Part shown: positions 41,085 to 49,874 of the stretch, piece after piece
How positions within the stretch are numbered: the stretch's first letter is position 1
Layout of the letters: each line of letters begins with the position of its first letter
From: Saccharothrix longispora
Lineage (GTDB): Bacteria > Actinomycetota > Actinomycetes > Mycobacteriales > Pseudonocardiaceae
Reading direction: 5' to 3'
NCBI RefSeq assembly: GCF_030852425.1
Contig: NZ_NSDM01000001.1
Coordinates: 930,001 to 994,000 of the forward strand
Length of the DNA stretch: 64,000 nucleotides
Made by a program: the position numbers and the translations under genes
The notes under the pieces: generated by a model
The model's input: only the letters and a program-made list of their open reading frames with translations
What the model was told of the DNA's origin: nothing
The model's database searches: none

Positions 41085-41518
41085 GCGGTCGCCGAGGGAC
41101 GCGGGGAGCGGGGGAGCGCGGGAGGGGCCGTCGCCGGGGCGCGTGTCGGCTCGGGGATCGCGGGGCGGTGACGGTCGAGGCCGCGGTCGCCGTGTGCGGG
41201 TTGGTCGTGGTGCTGGCGCTCGGGGTCGGGGCCGTGATGGCGGTGGTCGGGCAGGTTCGGTGCACGGACGCGGCTCGGGAGGTGGCCCGGGTTGTCGCCC
41301 GTGGCGATGAAGGGCTGGCCCGCGGGGTGGTGGACGTCGTCGCGCCGGGAGGGGCCTCGTTCGAGGTGCGGTGGGAGCGGGCGGGGGAAGGGGCGCGGGA
41401 AGGCGGGGGAGGCGGTGCGGGGGTGTGGGTCGAGGTGTGGGTGTCCCGGTTCGGGGTCGAGTTGCGGGCTCGGGCTTACGCGGTGGTGGAGCCGGGTGTC
41501 CGGGAAGGGGGGCGGTGA
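41081..41518 (+). CDS. TadE-family pseudopilin-like protein
   Basis: The product is 145 residues. A basic N-terminus (28 residues with many Arg/Gly) precedes DRGAVTVEAAVAVCGLVVVLA, the TadE signature with conserved Glu. A CTDAAREVARVVARGD stretch and a C-terminal beta-rich extracytoplasmic domain follow. TadE proteins are minor pilins. GTG 41081 is coupled to the DUF4244 gene. A glycine-rich insert (EGAREGGGGGAGVWV) is unusual. Confidence 0.88.
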   Translation: MSGRRGTRGAGERGRGRRRGACRLGDRGAVTVEAAVAVCGLVVVLALGVGAVMAVVGQVRCTDAAREVARVVARGDEGLARGVVDVVAPGGASFEVRWERAGEGAREGGGGGAGVWVEVWVSRFGVELRARAYAVVEPGVREGGR

Positions 41519-41849
41519 CGCGGAGCGCGGGGCCGCGTCCGTCTTCGCGGTGGCCGTGGTGGGCGTGTGGGGCGCGCTGGTGGTCGTCGGAGTGCTGGTG
41601 GGCGAAGGCGTCGTCGCCCGCCACCGCGTCGAGGCCGCCGCCGACCTCGGGGCGCTGGCCGCCGCCTCGTGGGTGGTGGAGGGGGTGGACGTGGCCTGCT
41701 CGCGTGCGGGGCGGGTCGTCGGGCGGATGGGCGCCCGGCTGGACGGGTGCGTGGTCGACGGCTGGGAGGTGGAGGTGGTGGTGAGCGGCGGCGGGTCGTT
41801 GTTCGGCGCGCCCGGCGCTCGGGCTCGGGCAGGCCCGGCCGAAGGGTGA
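41496..41849 (+). CDS. Rv3654c-like TadE-related secreted protein
   Basis: The product is 117 residues. GAASVFAVAVVGVWGALVVV membrane helix, then VARHRVEAAADLGALAAASWVVEG, the hallmark of Rv3654c-type proteins next to TadE in actinobacteria, and a Cys pair (VACSRAG, LDGCVVDG) that probably forms a disulfide. GTG 41496 has GGAG upstream and overlaps the previous gene by 23 bp; the GTG at 41515 is in the wrong frame. Last gene of the tad run. Confidence 0.85.
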   Translation: MSGKGGGDAERGAASVFAVAVVGVWGALVVVGVLVGEGVVARHRVEAAADLGALAAASWVVEGVDVACSRAGRVVGRMGARLDGCVVDGWEVEVVVSGGGSLFGAPGARARAGPAEG

Positions 41850-41932
41850 GCACCGGCCCGCACGACGAACGGTCGATCAGCGGCGGTGAGCGGACTCACA
41901 CGACCGCATATTCGCGGCCTCGGCGCGGATGA

Positions 41933-42023
41933 GGGGTTCTGGCGCCGTTCGGCCGCACCGCGAGGCCGCCGCGCTCGCCGTGCCACATCGACCAGTTGTC
42001 GAACTGCGGGTTACCAGAACCCC
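41933..42023. repeat. Distant 10-bp inverted repeat in tad-PrimPol gap
   Basis: GGGGTTCTGG (41933-41942) and CCAGAACCCC (42014-42023) are perfect complements 71 bp apart. The 267-bp gap holds no gene. Could be a terminator arm pair, a structured leader for the Prim-Pol-like gene, or chance. Confidence 0.35.
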
Positions 42024-42116
42024 CGGTCATGGCGTTAGTTCAAGTGGCGGCACCGACGCGGTGTCGAGGAACGCCCGACACGGTGTCGTGGTCGTGACAG
42101 AGGAGGCGAACGGAAG

Positions 42117-42716
42117 ATGGAGTGGTCGGATAGCTGGCGCGGGGCATTCCGCATCGAGCTGCGCGCGGAGGCGGTCACCCTCGCGTGGCACGGGTGGTCT
42201 GTGCTGCCGGGCACCTATCCGGCGGGCGACCAGTGGGCCGGCCGCGACGGGCTGGAGCACCACGGCCCGGTCCCCGTGCACCACGACTGGGAGGCGCGCG
42301 TCGGCACCGAGCCCGACGAGGTCGCCACCTGGTGGGCCGGCCAGTCCTACAGCGTCCTGCTGGCCACCGGCCACGGTGTGGACGCCGTCGAGGTCAACGC
42401 CGAGCTGGGCCACCGCGCCGCCGTCGCGCTGCGGACCACCGGCAACCCCGTCCCGATCGTCGCCACCCCGGCCGGCCGGTGGATGTTCCTCGTCGCCTCC
42501 GGCGGCTCCGTGCGGGTGAACGACGACGTCCGGCACTACGCCGCCGGCGAGTACGTCCCGCTGCCGCCGACCCCCGCGCACCACGGTGTCGTGCACTGGA
42601 GGGTCAAGCCCCAGGTCTGCGGATGGGTCCTGCCCCCCGCGAGCGTGGTGCAGGACGCCCTCCTCCAGGCGCGGACCACCTCCGACTACGACCTGGTCAC
42701 CGCCGACCGGTCGTGA
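42117..42716 (+). CDS. Stand-alone Prim-Pol-like protein with altered active site
   Basis: The product is 199 residues. The pattern LAWHGWSVLPGTYPAG, EPDEVATWWAGQSYSVLLAT, GVDAVEVNAELG and a C-terminal VHWRVKPQVCGWVLPP is that of the bifunctional primase-polymerase N-terminal domain (archaeo-eukaryotic primase fold). The catalytic acidic pair normally in D-x-D is V-E-V-N here, and no helicase domain is attached, so polymerase activity is doubtful. AGGAGG before the ATG fixes the start. Its 3' end overlaps the convergent helicase by 31 bp. Confidence 0.75.
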   Translation: MEWSDSWRGAFRIELRAEAVTLAWHGWSVLPGTYPAGDQWAGRDGLEHHGPVPVHHDWEARVGTEPDEVATWWAGQSYSVLLATGHGVDAVEVNAELGHRAAVALRTTGNPVPIVATPAGRWMFLVASGGSVRVNDDVRHYAAGEYVPLPPTPAHHGVVHWRVKPQVCGWVLPPASVVQDALLQARTTSDYDLVTADRS

Positions 42717-45064
42717 CCACCGTGGCCGTGCCGGACGTCGTGGGGCCTCTCCCCGACAACCCCGAGCACGACGTCCAGCACGGCCACCCCGCCCGCCTTG
42801 TCCAGCGGATCGTTGCCATTCCCGCACTTCGGCGACTGAACGCAGGACGGGCACCCGGCCGGACACGCGCAAGCAGCGATGGCCTCCCTAGTAGCGACCA
42901 ACCACGGGACTACCGCGTTGAACCCGCGGTCGGCGAACCCGGCACCCCCCGGATGACCGTCGTGCACGAACACCGTCGCCTCCCCGGTGTCCTGGTGCAG
43001 TGCGGTCGAGACCCCGCCGATGTCCCAGCGGTCACAGGTCGCGAAGAGCGGTAGCAGGCCGATCGCCGCGTGTTCGGCGGCGTGCAGTGCGCCGGGGACG
43101 TGCGCCGGAGCCAGACCGGCGCCCCCCGGCGCACTGCCCAGCAACTCCGCCGAGACCGTGTACCAGACCGCGCGCGTCCGCAGCGTCTGCGCGGGCAGGT
43201 CCAACGGCACCGAGTCGACCACCTGACCGGACGACAGCTTCCGCAGGTAGCCGACGACCTGCGAGGTCACCTCCACCTCGCCCAGGCACACCGTGACGCC
43301 GCCGAAGTCCAGCCTCTCGACCTCGCGGACGATCGAGATGTCCTTGGTGTCGCGGGCCGTCGTGGACCAGTCCGGCCGCTCGGCGTGCACCAGCGCGATC
43401 CCGCTGTCCAGGTCGAGCCGGTCGACCACGTACGACTCGCCCTGGTGCAGGTAGACGGCGCCGTCGTGGACGGTCCGGTGCGCCGCGCCGGGGTCGACCG
43501 TGCCGAGCATCCGGCCCGAGTCGGCCTCCACGACCACGACCTGCTCACCGCCCGAGCCGCGGATGTCCACGTCGCCGTGCGGCCGGTCGCGCGACGTCCA
43601 GTACCAGCCGTTCGGGCGCCGCCGCAGCACCGTGCGGGCCACCATGTCGTCGAGCACGGCGAGCGCCGCGTCACCGCCGAAGTCGGCGAGCGAGTCGGGC
43701 GTCAGGGGCAGCTCGGCGGCGGCGCAGGCGAGCTGGGGTTCGAGGACGTACGGGTTCGCCGGGTCCAGCACGGTCGCCTCGACCGGTGTGTGCAGCACGG
43801 CGGACGGGTTGTGCACCAGGTACGTGTCCAGCGGGTCGTCGCGGGCGACGAAGACGACCAGCGCGTCGGAGTCGCCCGTGCGCCCCGCGCGGCCCGCCTG
43901 CTGCCAGAAGGAGGCGAGGGTGCCGGGGAAGCCGGCGACGACGACCGCGTCCAGCCCGACGATGTCGACGCCCAGTTCGAGGGCGTTGGTGGTGGCCACG
44001 CCGAGCAGGTCGCCGGAGGACACCGCCCGCTCCAGGGCGCGGCGCTCCTCGGGCAGGTAGCCGCCGCGGTAGGCGGCGACCCGGCCCGCCAGCTCCGGGT
44101 CGACCTCGGCGAGCACGCGGCGGGCGCCCAAGGCGGTCAGCTCGGCGCCCACGCGGGAGCGGACGAACGCGAGCGAGCGCGCGCCCTCGACGACGAGGTC
44201 GGCCAGGATGCGGGCGGTCTCCGCGCCCGCGGAGCGGCGGACCGGGGCGCCGTTCTCGCCCTCCAGGTCGTCCAGCAGGGGCGGTTCCCACAGGGCGACC
44301 GTGCGGGCCGCGCGGGGCGAGCCGTCGTCGGTGACGGCGGTGCAGGGCAGGCCGAGGAGGGCGGAGGCGGAGGCCGCCGGGTCGGCGACGGTGGCGGAGG
44401 CCAGCACGAACACGGGGTCGGCGCCGTAGCGGTTCGCGATCCGCCGCAGGCGGCGCATCAGCAGCGCCACGTGCGAGCCGAAGACCCCCCGGTACGTGTG
44501 GCACTCGTCGACCACGACGTACGACAGCCCGCGCAGGAACCTGATCCAGCGTGCGTGGTGGGGCAGCACGCCCCGGTGGAGCATGTCGGGGTTGGTGAAC
44601 ACCCAGTTCGCGTGCGCCCGGACCCAGTCGCGCTCCGCCATCGGCGTGTCGCCGTCGAACGGGGCGGCGCGGACGCCGGGCAGGCCCAGCGAGGTGACGG
44701 ACCGGAGCTGGTCCGCGCCGAGCGCCTTGGTGGGCGAGAGGTAGAGGGCGGTCGCCCTCGGGTTGTCGACGAGCGCCGTGAGCACCGGGAGCTGGTACGC
44801 GAGCGACTTCCCCGAGGCGGTGCCGGTGGCGACGACGACGTGCTCGCCGGCGCGCGCCAGGTCCGCCGCCTGCGCCTGGTGCCGCCAGGGTTCCCGCACA
44901 CCGCGGTCGACCAGCGCGGACACCACGTCGGGCGAGGCCCAGGACGGCCACGGCGCGTGGCGGGCGGGTTGCGCGGGCAGGTCCTCGCTGTGCGTCAGCG
45001 GGGATTCACCGACCGGGACCCCGGCGAGCACCCGGTCCAGCAGACGACGTCCCTGGTTCACCAC
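42686..45064 (-). CDS. DEAD/DEAH-box helicase with C-terminal Cys4 (DUF1998)
   Basis: The product is 792 residues, matching Rv3649 and the Hrq1/MrfA-like helicases. Q/Walker A region VVVATGTASGKSLAYQLPVL; motif II VVDECHTYRGVFGSH; motif III ASATVADP; motif VI-type QQAGRAGRTGDSD; metal-binding CACPAGCPSCVQSPKC near the C-terminus. Bacterial relatives such as Bacillus MrfA act in DNA crosslink/alkylation repair. The last 25 residues are His/Gly/Asp-rich (VRHGHGGHDRS). GTG start with a second GTG directly after. Confidence 0.93.
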   Translation of the reverse strand: MVNQGRRLLDRVLAGVPVGESPLTHSEDLPAQPARHAPWPSWASPDVVSALVDRGVREPWRHQAQAADLARAGEHVVVATGTASGKSLAYQLPVLTALVDNPRATALYLSPTKALGADQLRSVTSLGLPGVRAAPFDGDTPMAERDWVRAHANWVFTNPDMLHRGVLPHHARWIRFLRGLSYVVVDECHTYRGVFGSHVALLMRRLRRIANRYGADPVFVLASATVADPAASASALLGLPCTAVTDDGSPRAARTVALWEPPLLDDLEGENGAPVRRSAGAETARILADLVVEGARSLAFVRSRVGAELTALGARRVLAEVDPELAGRVAAYRGGYLPEERRALERAVSSGDLLGVATTNALELGVDIVGLDAVVVAGFPGTLASFWQQAGRAGRTGDSDALVVFVARDDPLDTYLVHNPSAVLHTPVEATVLDPANPYVLEPQLACAAAELPLTPDSLADFGGDAALAVLDDMVARTVLRRRPNGWYWTSRDRPHGDVDIRGSGGEQVVVVEADSGRMLGTVDPGAAHRTVHDGAVYLHQGESYVVDRLDLDSGIALVHAERPDWSTTARDTKDISIVREVERLDFGGVTVCLGEVEVTSQVVGYLRKLSSGQVVDSVPLDLPAQTLRTRAVWYTVSAELLGSAPGGAGLAPAHVPGALHAAEHAAIGLLPLFATCDRWDIGGVSTALHQDTGEATVFVHDGHPGGAGFADRGFNAVVPWLVATREAIAACACPAGCPSCVQSPKCGNGNDPLDKAGGVAVLDVVLGVVGERPHDVRHGHGGHDRSAVTRS

Positions 45065-45345
45065 GCACCCGAGCTTCGCACCACGCGCCGCACCCCCGCA
45101 TACCGGCTCCGCCCACCACTTCCGCGCACCGGGGCGACGTGGCTTTCGCTTCCTGCGCGGATAACGGTGTGTGTACGGATCGGAGCGGGCCGTTGTCTCC
45201 TTGCGCGCTATGAATAGACTCCGCCGCTATCGCATCCAATGAGGGGTGCATCACGTCGTGTCGGGGCTGACAGTCGCGTGAGTGACCCGCCTCACATAAC
45301 GGGGTGTGCCCGAAGTTGGGTTAGGAAAACTCACCAGGAGGACGG
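45065..45345. promoter_or_regulatory. hppA promoter and leader region
   Basis: About 280 bp without a gene. A promoter match TTGTCT (45193-45198)-N16-TAGACT (45215-45220) would give a leader of roughly 118 nt before the hppA ribosome-binding site CCAGGAGGACGG. No riboswitch class is recognised in the leader. Confidence 0.5.
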
Positions 45346-47676
45346 ATGTCCCGGCAATTCCTCGCGGAGGGCCTCGAGCTCTCCGGAGGTGATCGCGGCC
45401 TCGTGGCCGTGGTCGCCGTGGTCGCGCTGGCCGCCCTGGCCGTCGGTTACGTGTTGCTTCGCGAGGTGCTGGCCGCGGGCCAGGGCACCTCCAAGATGCA
45501 GGACATCGCCAGGGCGGTCCAGGAGGGCGCGGCGGCCTACCTCAACCGGCAGTTCCGCACGCTCGGCATCTTCGTGGTCGTCGTGTTCGTGCTGCTGTTC
45601 GCGCTCCCGGCCGAAGACCTCGGCGAGCGCATCGGCAGGTCGCTGTTCTTCATCGTCGGCGCGGTCTTCTCGGCGATCATCGGCTACCTCGGCATGTGGC
45701 TGTCGACCCGCGCGAACGTGCGCGTCGCCGCCGCGGCCAAGGAAGCGGGTGGCCGGGAGAAGGCCATGCGGATCGCGTTCCGCACCGGCGGTGTGGTCGG
45801 CATGTTCACCGTCGGCCTCGGCCTCTTCGGCGCGGCCCTGGTCGTGCTGGTCTACGCCGGTCAGGCGCCCAAGGTGCTGGAGGGCTTCGGCTTCGGCGCC
45901 GCCCTCCTGGCCATGTTCATGCGCGTCGGCGGCGGCATCTTCACCAAGGCCGCGGACGTCGGCGCCGACCTGGTCGGCAAGGTCGAGCAGGGCATCCCCG
46001 AGGACGACCCGCGCAACGCCGCGACGATCGCCGACAACGTGGGCGACAACGTCGGCGACTGCGCCGGCATGGCCGCGGACCTGTTCGAGTCCTACGCGGT
46101 GACGCTGGTGGCGTCGCTGATCCTGGGCACGGCCGCGTTCGGCACGCAGGGCCTGCTGTTCCCGCTGATCGTGCCCGCGATCGGCGTGCTGACGGCGATC
46201 GTGGGCGTCTACATCACCCGCGCGCGCACCGGCGAGAACGGCCTGTCCGCGATCAACCGCTCGTTCTACATCTCGGCGGGCATCTCCGCCGTGCTGTGCA
46301 CGGTGGCCGCGTTCGTCTACCTGCCCAGCTCCTTCGCCAACCTGAACCTCGCCGGCGCGTCCACGGACGCGAGCACCAGCGGCAACCCGGCGCTGATCGC
46401 CACCATCGCCGTGATCATCGGCATCCTGCTGGCCGGCGTCATCCTGTGGCTCACCGGCTACTACACCGGCACCGAGCACAAGCCGGTCAAGGAGGTCGGC
46501 CGGACCTCGCTGACCGGTGCGGCGACCGTCATCCTGTCCGGCATCTCGGTCGGCTTCGAGTCGGCCGTCTACACGGCGCTGGTCATCGGCGGCGCGGTGT
46601 ACGGCGCGTTCCTGCTGTCCGGTTCGGCGATCGTGGCGCTGTTCGCGGTGGCCCTGGCCGGCTGCGGCCTGCTGACCACGGTCGGCGTCATCGTGGCCAT
46701 GGACACCTTCGGCCCGGTCTCCGACAACGCGCAGGGCATCGCCGAGATGTCCGGTGACGTCGACGGCGAGGGCGCGCAGATCCTCACCGAGCTGGACGCG
46801 GTGGGCAACACGACGAAGGCCATCACGAAGGGCATCGCGATCGCGACGGCCGTGCTGGCCGCGACCGCGCTGTTCGGCTCGTACCGGGACGCGATCGACA
46901 AGGCGTTGCGGGGCGTGGGAGCCTCGTTCAACGACTCCGACTTCGTGTCGTTCGCGCCGAACGTGCTGGTCGGCCTGCTGATCGGCGCGGCCGTGGTGTT
47001 CATGTTCTCCGGCCTGGCCGTCAACGCGGTGACGCGGGCGGCGGGCGCGATCGTGTTCGAGGTGCGGCGGCAGTTCCGGGAGAACCCCGGGATCATGGAC
47101 GGCACCGTGAAGCCCGAGTACGGCCGCGTCGTGGACATCTGCACGCGCGACTCGCTGCGCGAGCTGGCCACGCCGGGTCTGCTGGCGGTCATGGCCCCGA
47201 TCGCGGTGGGCTTCGGCCTGGGTGTCGGGCCGCTGGCCGGGTACCTGGCCGGCGCGATCGCCACCGGCACGCTGATGGCGGTGTTCCTGGCCAACTCCGG
47301 TGGCGCCTGGGACAACGCGAAGAAGCTCGTCGAGGACGGCAACCACGGCGGCAAGGGGTCGGACGCGCACGCGGCGACGGTCATCGGCGACACCGTCGGC
47401 GACCCGTTCAAGGACACCGCCGGTCCGGCCATCAACCCGCTGATCAAGGTCATGAACCTGGTCTCGGTGCTGATCGCGCCGGCGATCGTCACGTTCTCGG
47501 TGGGCGCGGACGCGTCGCCCGGGGTGCGGTACGCGATCGCGATCGTGGCCGCCCTGGTGATCGTGGTGGCCGTGGTGGTGTCGAAGCGGCGGGGTACCGC
47601 CATCTCGGACGAGCCGCCCGCCGGGCCCACGTCGGTCTCCTCCGAAGGTGCTTCGGTGGCCAACGGCGCCGCGTAG
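45346..47676 (+). CDS. hppA: Membrane proton-translocating pyrophosphatase, K+-independent type
   Basis: Integral membrane enzyme of 776 residues with about 16 helices, coupling PPi hydrolysis to proton pumping. PPi-binding DVGADLVGKVEQGIPEDDPR and DNVGDNVGDCAGMAADLFES are intact, as is the late GDTVGDPFKDTAGPAINPL. GNTTKAITKG carries Lys where K+-dependent enzymes have Ala, marking the K+-independent H+-pump class. Strong AGGAGG before ATG 45346. Single gene with its own terminator. Absent from M. tuberculosis in this place. Confidence 0.96.
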   Translation: MSRQFLAEGLELSGGDRGLVAVVAVVALAALAVGYVLLREVLAAGQGTSKMQDIARAVQEGAAAYLNRQFRTLGIFVVVVFVLLFALPAEDLGERIGRSLFFIVGAVFSAIIGYLGMWLSTRANVRVAAAAKEAGGREKAMRIAFRTGGVVGMFTVGLGLFGAALVVLVYAGQAPKVLEGFGFGAALLAMFMRVGGGIFTKAADVGADLVGKVEQGIPEDDPRNAATIADNVGDNVGDCAGMAADLFESYAVTLVASLILGTAAFGTQGLLFPLIVPAIGVLTAIVGVYITRARTGENGLSAINRSFYISAGISAVLCTVAAFVYLPSSFANLNLAGASTDASTSGNPALIATIAVIIGILLAGVILWLTGYYTGTEHKPVKEVGRTSLTGAATVILSGISVGFESAVYTALVIGGAVYGAFLLSGSAIVALFAVALAGCGLLTTVGVIVAMDTFGPVSDNAQGIAEMSGDVDGEGAQILTELDAVGNTTKAITKGIAIATAVLAATALFGSYRDAIDKALRGVGASFNDSDFVSFAPNVLVGLLIGAAVVFMFSGLAVNAVTRAAGAIVFEVRRQFRENPGIMDGTVKPEYGRVVDICTRDSLRELATPGLLAVMAPIAVGFGLGVGPLAGYLAGAIATGTLMAVFLANSGGAWDNAKKLVEDGNHGGKGSDAHAATVIGDTVGDPFKDTAGPAINPLIKVMNLVSVLIAPAIVTFSVGADASPGVRYAIAIVAALVIVVAVVVSKRRGTAISDEPPAGPTSVSSEGASVANGAA

Positions 47677-47691
47677 CGCCGAGGGCCGGAA

Positions 47692-47721
47692 GAGCGGGGC
47701 GTCCTCCGGGGCGCCCCGCTC
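47692..47721 (+). terminator. Terminator of hppA
   Basis: GAGCGGGGCG (47692-47701) pairs with CGCCCCGCTC (47712-47721), 16 bp past the stop, followed by a short T-containing stretch. Confidence 0.8.
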
Positions 47722-47789
47722 CTGTTCGTGCCCATTGGTCCGGTCGGGGGCACACTGGGTGCGATGACCGAGATGTTGGGAGCCACTCG

Positions 47790-48365
47790 ATGAGGCTGTC
47801 TGTGCTGGTCGCGGTTGCGGTGTTGGCCGCAGGGTGTTCGTCCGGCGGTGGTCCGGGAGCGCCCGCGCCCTCGTCGGCCGACGCCCGGGACAACCCGGCG
47901 GTCGCCTACATGGACAAGGTGTGCACCGCGGCGTCCACGTTCGTGACGGCGACCAAGACGCCGCCGCGGCTCGACGCGGGCGACCCGGCCGTGCTCAAGG
48001 CCGAGATGGCCGCCTACATGGGGCAGATGGCCGACGCCTACGACCAGACCGCGACCAGGCTGCGGGAGGTCGGGCCGTCGCCGGTGGCCGGTGGGGACGA
48101 GCAGGTCGGGGCCATGGCGACGACGTTCACCGACATCGCCAGGAACTTCTCCGACGCCAAGGCCGCGCTGGACGCGGCGGACGCGAACGACCAGACGGGC
48201 GGGTTGCAGGCCGCCGGTGACGCCATCGCGCGCCTGGACGCGTTCGTGGAGCCCCTGAAGGCGTTGGACGCGTCGCCCGAGCTGACGGCGGCGGCGGAGA
48301 AGGCGGGCGCGTGCCAGGGGCTGCGGAGGTTGACTCCCACGGGTTCGGCGGTACCCACCACGTAG
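47790..48365 (+). CDS. Lipoprotein of unknown function, copy 1
   Basis: The product is 191 residues. The lipoprotein signal ends VLAAGCSSG, so it is anchored outside the membrane through Cys near residue 16. The mature part is helical with two further Cys (DKVCTAAST and KAGACQGLR) in places that could form a disulfide. Predicted four-helix-like repeat pattern (MAAYMGQMADAYDQTATRLRE; FSDAKAALDAADAND). No family recognised. Followed by a second lipoprotein of the same design. Confidence 0.85.
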   Translation: MRLSVLVAVAVLAAGCSSGGGPGAPAPSSADARDNPAVAYMDKVCTAASTFVTATKTPPRLDAGDPAVLKAEMAAYMGQMADAYDQTATRLREVGPSPVAGGDEQVGAMATTFTDIARNFSDAKAALDAADANDQTGGLQAAGDAIARLDAFVEPLKALDASPELTAAAEKAGACQGLRRLTPTGSAVPTT

Positions 48366-48404
48366 TAGGTTGCTCGGTCTCTTGCCGATTCTTTTGGGGG
48401 GATT

Positions 48405-49022
48405 GTGAAGCATCGTGTCGCGCTCGCGGGCGTTTTCGCCGCTGTGCTCGTGAGCGCTGCGTGCGGTGGTGGGTCCGGGAGTGGCACGGCGGGGTCCACG
48501 ACAGGGTCCGCCACGTCGACCACCTCGTCGGCGCCGGCGGCCTCGGCCGACCCGGTCGAGTGGACGGGGACGTTCTGCGAGGGCATCGGGCCGACGATCG
48601 ACGGTGTGATGTCCCTGCTCAAGACCATGTTCGAGGGCGGCGCCGACGACCCGGCCGTGCAGAAGGCCGCGCTGCTCGACTACAGCTCCAAGGCCGCCCC
48701 GGCGTTGACCCGGGCGGGCGAGGAGCTGGAGGACCTCGGCGCGCCCACGGCGGAGGCCCAGGCCCTGCACGACGAGCTGGTGAAGTTCTTCACCGAGTCG
48801 GGGGAGACGCTCACCGAGGTCAGCACCGACCTGGCCGCGCTGGACCCGGCCGACCCGGAGTTCGCCACGAAGCTGGAGCAGCTGGGCGGGGACCAGGCCG
48901 ACCCGTCCAAGCTCCAGGAGCAGATCAAGAAGTTGCAGGACGACCCGCAGCTGGGTGAGGCGTTCACGAAGGCGCCCCAGTGCGTGGCCCTCCAGGAGAA
49001 GATGGCGTCGCTGGGCGGCTGA
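48405..49022 (+). CDS. Lipoprotein of unknown function, copy 2
   Basis: The product is 205 residues. Signal ending LVSAACGGG, then a Ser/Thr/Gly-rich linker, then a helical domain beginning at a Cys (GTFCEGIGPTIDG) and ending at another (FTKAPQCVALQEKM). Same size, helix pattern and Cys placement as the preceding gene, so the two probably arose by tandem duplication, though identity is low. GTG start after GGGGGGAT. Ends in a strong terminator at 49047-49087. Confidence 0.85.
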   Translation: MKHRVALAGVFAAVLVSAACGGGSGSGTAGSTTGSATSTTSSAPAASADPVEWTGTFCEGIGPTIDGVMSLLKTMFEGGADDPAVQKAALLDYSSKAAPALTRAGEELEDLGAPTAEAQALHDELVKFFTESGETLTEVSTDLAALDPADPEFATKLEQLGGDQADPSKLQEQIKKLQDDPQLGEAFTKAPQCVALQEKMASLGG

Positions 49023-49046
49023 CGGCGTCCTGCGCCATTCGGTTGA

Positions 49047-49087
49047 ACAACAGCGCCGGCAATCGGGTGAACTGCCGGCGCTGTTGT
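49047..49087 (+). terminator. Terminator after lipoprotein copy 2
   Basis: Perfect 15-bp arms 49047-49061 and 49073-49087 with an 11-nt loop. Confidence 0.85.
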
Positions 49088-49168
49088 CGTCGGCGTTCCC
49101 GACGGGGGCATCGGTTCAGTCGTTCGGCGACTGGCCGAGGTCGAACGTGTGTTCTACGCTGCTGGGCC

Positions 49169-49747
49169 GTGGGGCAACTGTCCTTCTTCTCGGCCGAGGC
49201 CAGGCAGCCTTGCGTCGGTGACCTGGCCGGCCTGCTGTGCGGGCCCGGCCAGGTGCTGGGGTTCGCGCGCGGTCGGGCGGCCCGGGTGTCGGTCGGGGTG
49301 GACAACCGGGCCCGCGCGGCCGCCGTGGAGGCCGCGCTGGGGGAGCGCGGGGTGCAGGCCCGGGTCGAGCTCGTCGAGGAGTCGTTGCAGGTCACCACCG
49401 CTTTTCGGACCGACCTGACCGGGTTGGCGGGTCAGTGGCTCGTCGACGGGTGCAAGGCGGTGCCGGACGGGTTCGCGCTGGACGGCGGGGTGCTGCGGTT
49501 GTGGGCGCTCGCGTCCGGCCGGTGGATCGAGTCGGGGTACTTCCTGGGCCTGGACCCGGCGGCGCCCGACACGCACGAGGTGTTGCGAAAAGCGTTGGCC
49601 ACGTCGGGCCTGCCCTCGACACTCTTGGCGGAGAAAGCGGGGGGACCGGCTTTGCGCGTCGTCGGTCGCCGGCGGCTCGAACGGCTCGCGGAGCTGGTCG
49701 GACGTGCGCCGCACGGGGTCGCCGAGCGCACTTGGCCGGCTGCGTAG
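49169..49747 (+). CDS. Conserved protein upstream of topA (Rv3647c-like)
   Basis: The product is 192 residues from GTG 49169 (VGQLSFFSAEARQPCVGDLAG). Cytoplasmic alpha/beta protein with no recognised catalytic motif. It has RAARVSVGVDNRARAAAVEA, a conserved FRTDLTGLAGQWLVDG and LRLWALASGRW. Actinobacteria keep this gene just before topA, as with Rv3647c. Frames extending further upstream would run through the lipoprotein terminator, so they are rejected. Confidence 0.85.
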   Translation: MGQLSFFSAEARQPCVGDLAGLLCGPGQVLGFARGRAARVSVGVDNRARAAAVEAALGERGVQARVELVEESLQVTTAFRTDLTGLAGQWLVDGCKAVPDGFALDGGVLRLWALASGRWIESGYFLGLDPAAPDTHEVLRKALATSGLPSTLLAEKAGGPALRVVGRRRLERLAELVGRAPHGVAERTWPAA

Positions 49748-49874
49748 CGCCTCCTCCTGGCGGATGATCAGGCACAGTTGTGTCACCCTGTCCGGACCAG
49801 GGCTGCCCCGGCGGCGACAAAGGACAGTGCACACTGGCGGGTCGGGACACAGTGTTCGAAGAGAGCGGGACGGC

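Noticed and set aside
41515-41849. GTG at 41515 as start of the Rv3654c-like gene
   Set aside because: It is not in the frame that encodes the membrane helix; GTG 41496 is in frame and has GGAG upstream.
49047-49168. Upstream start for the Rv3647c-like gene
   Set aside because: Extension would pass through a strong terminator hairpin and lose coding character.
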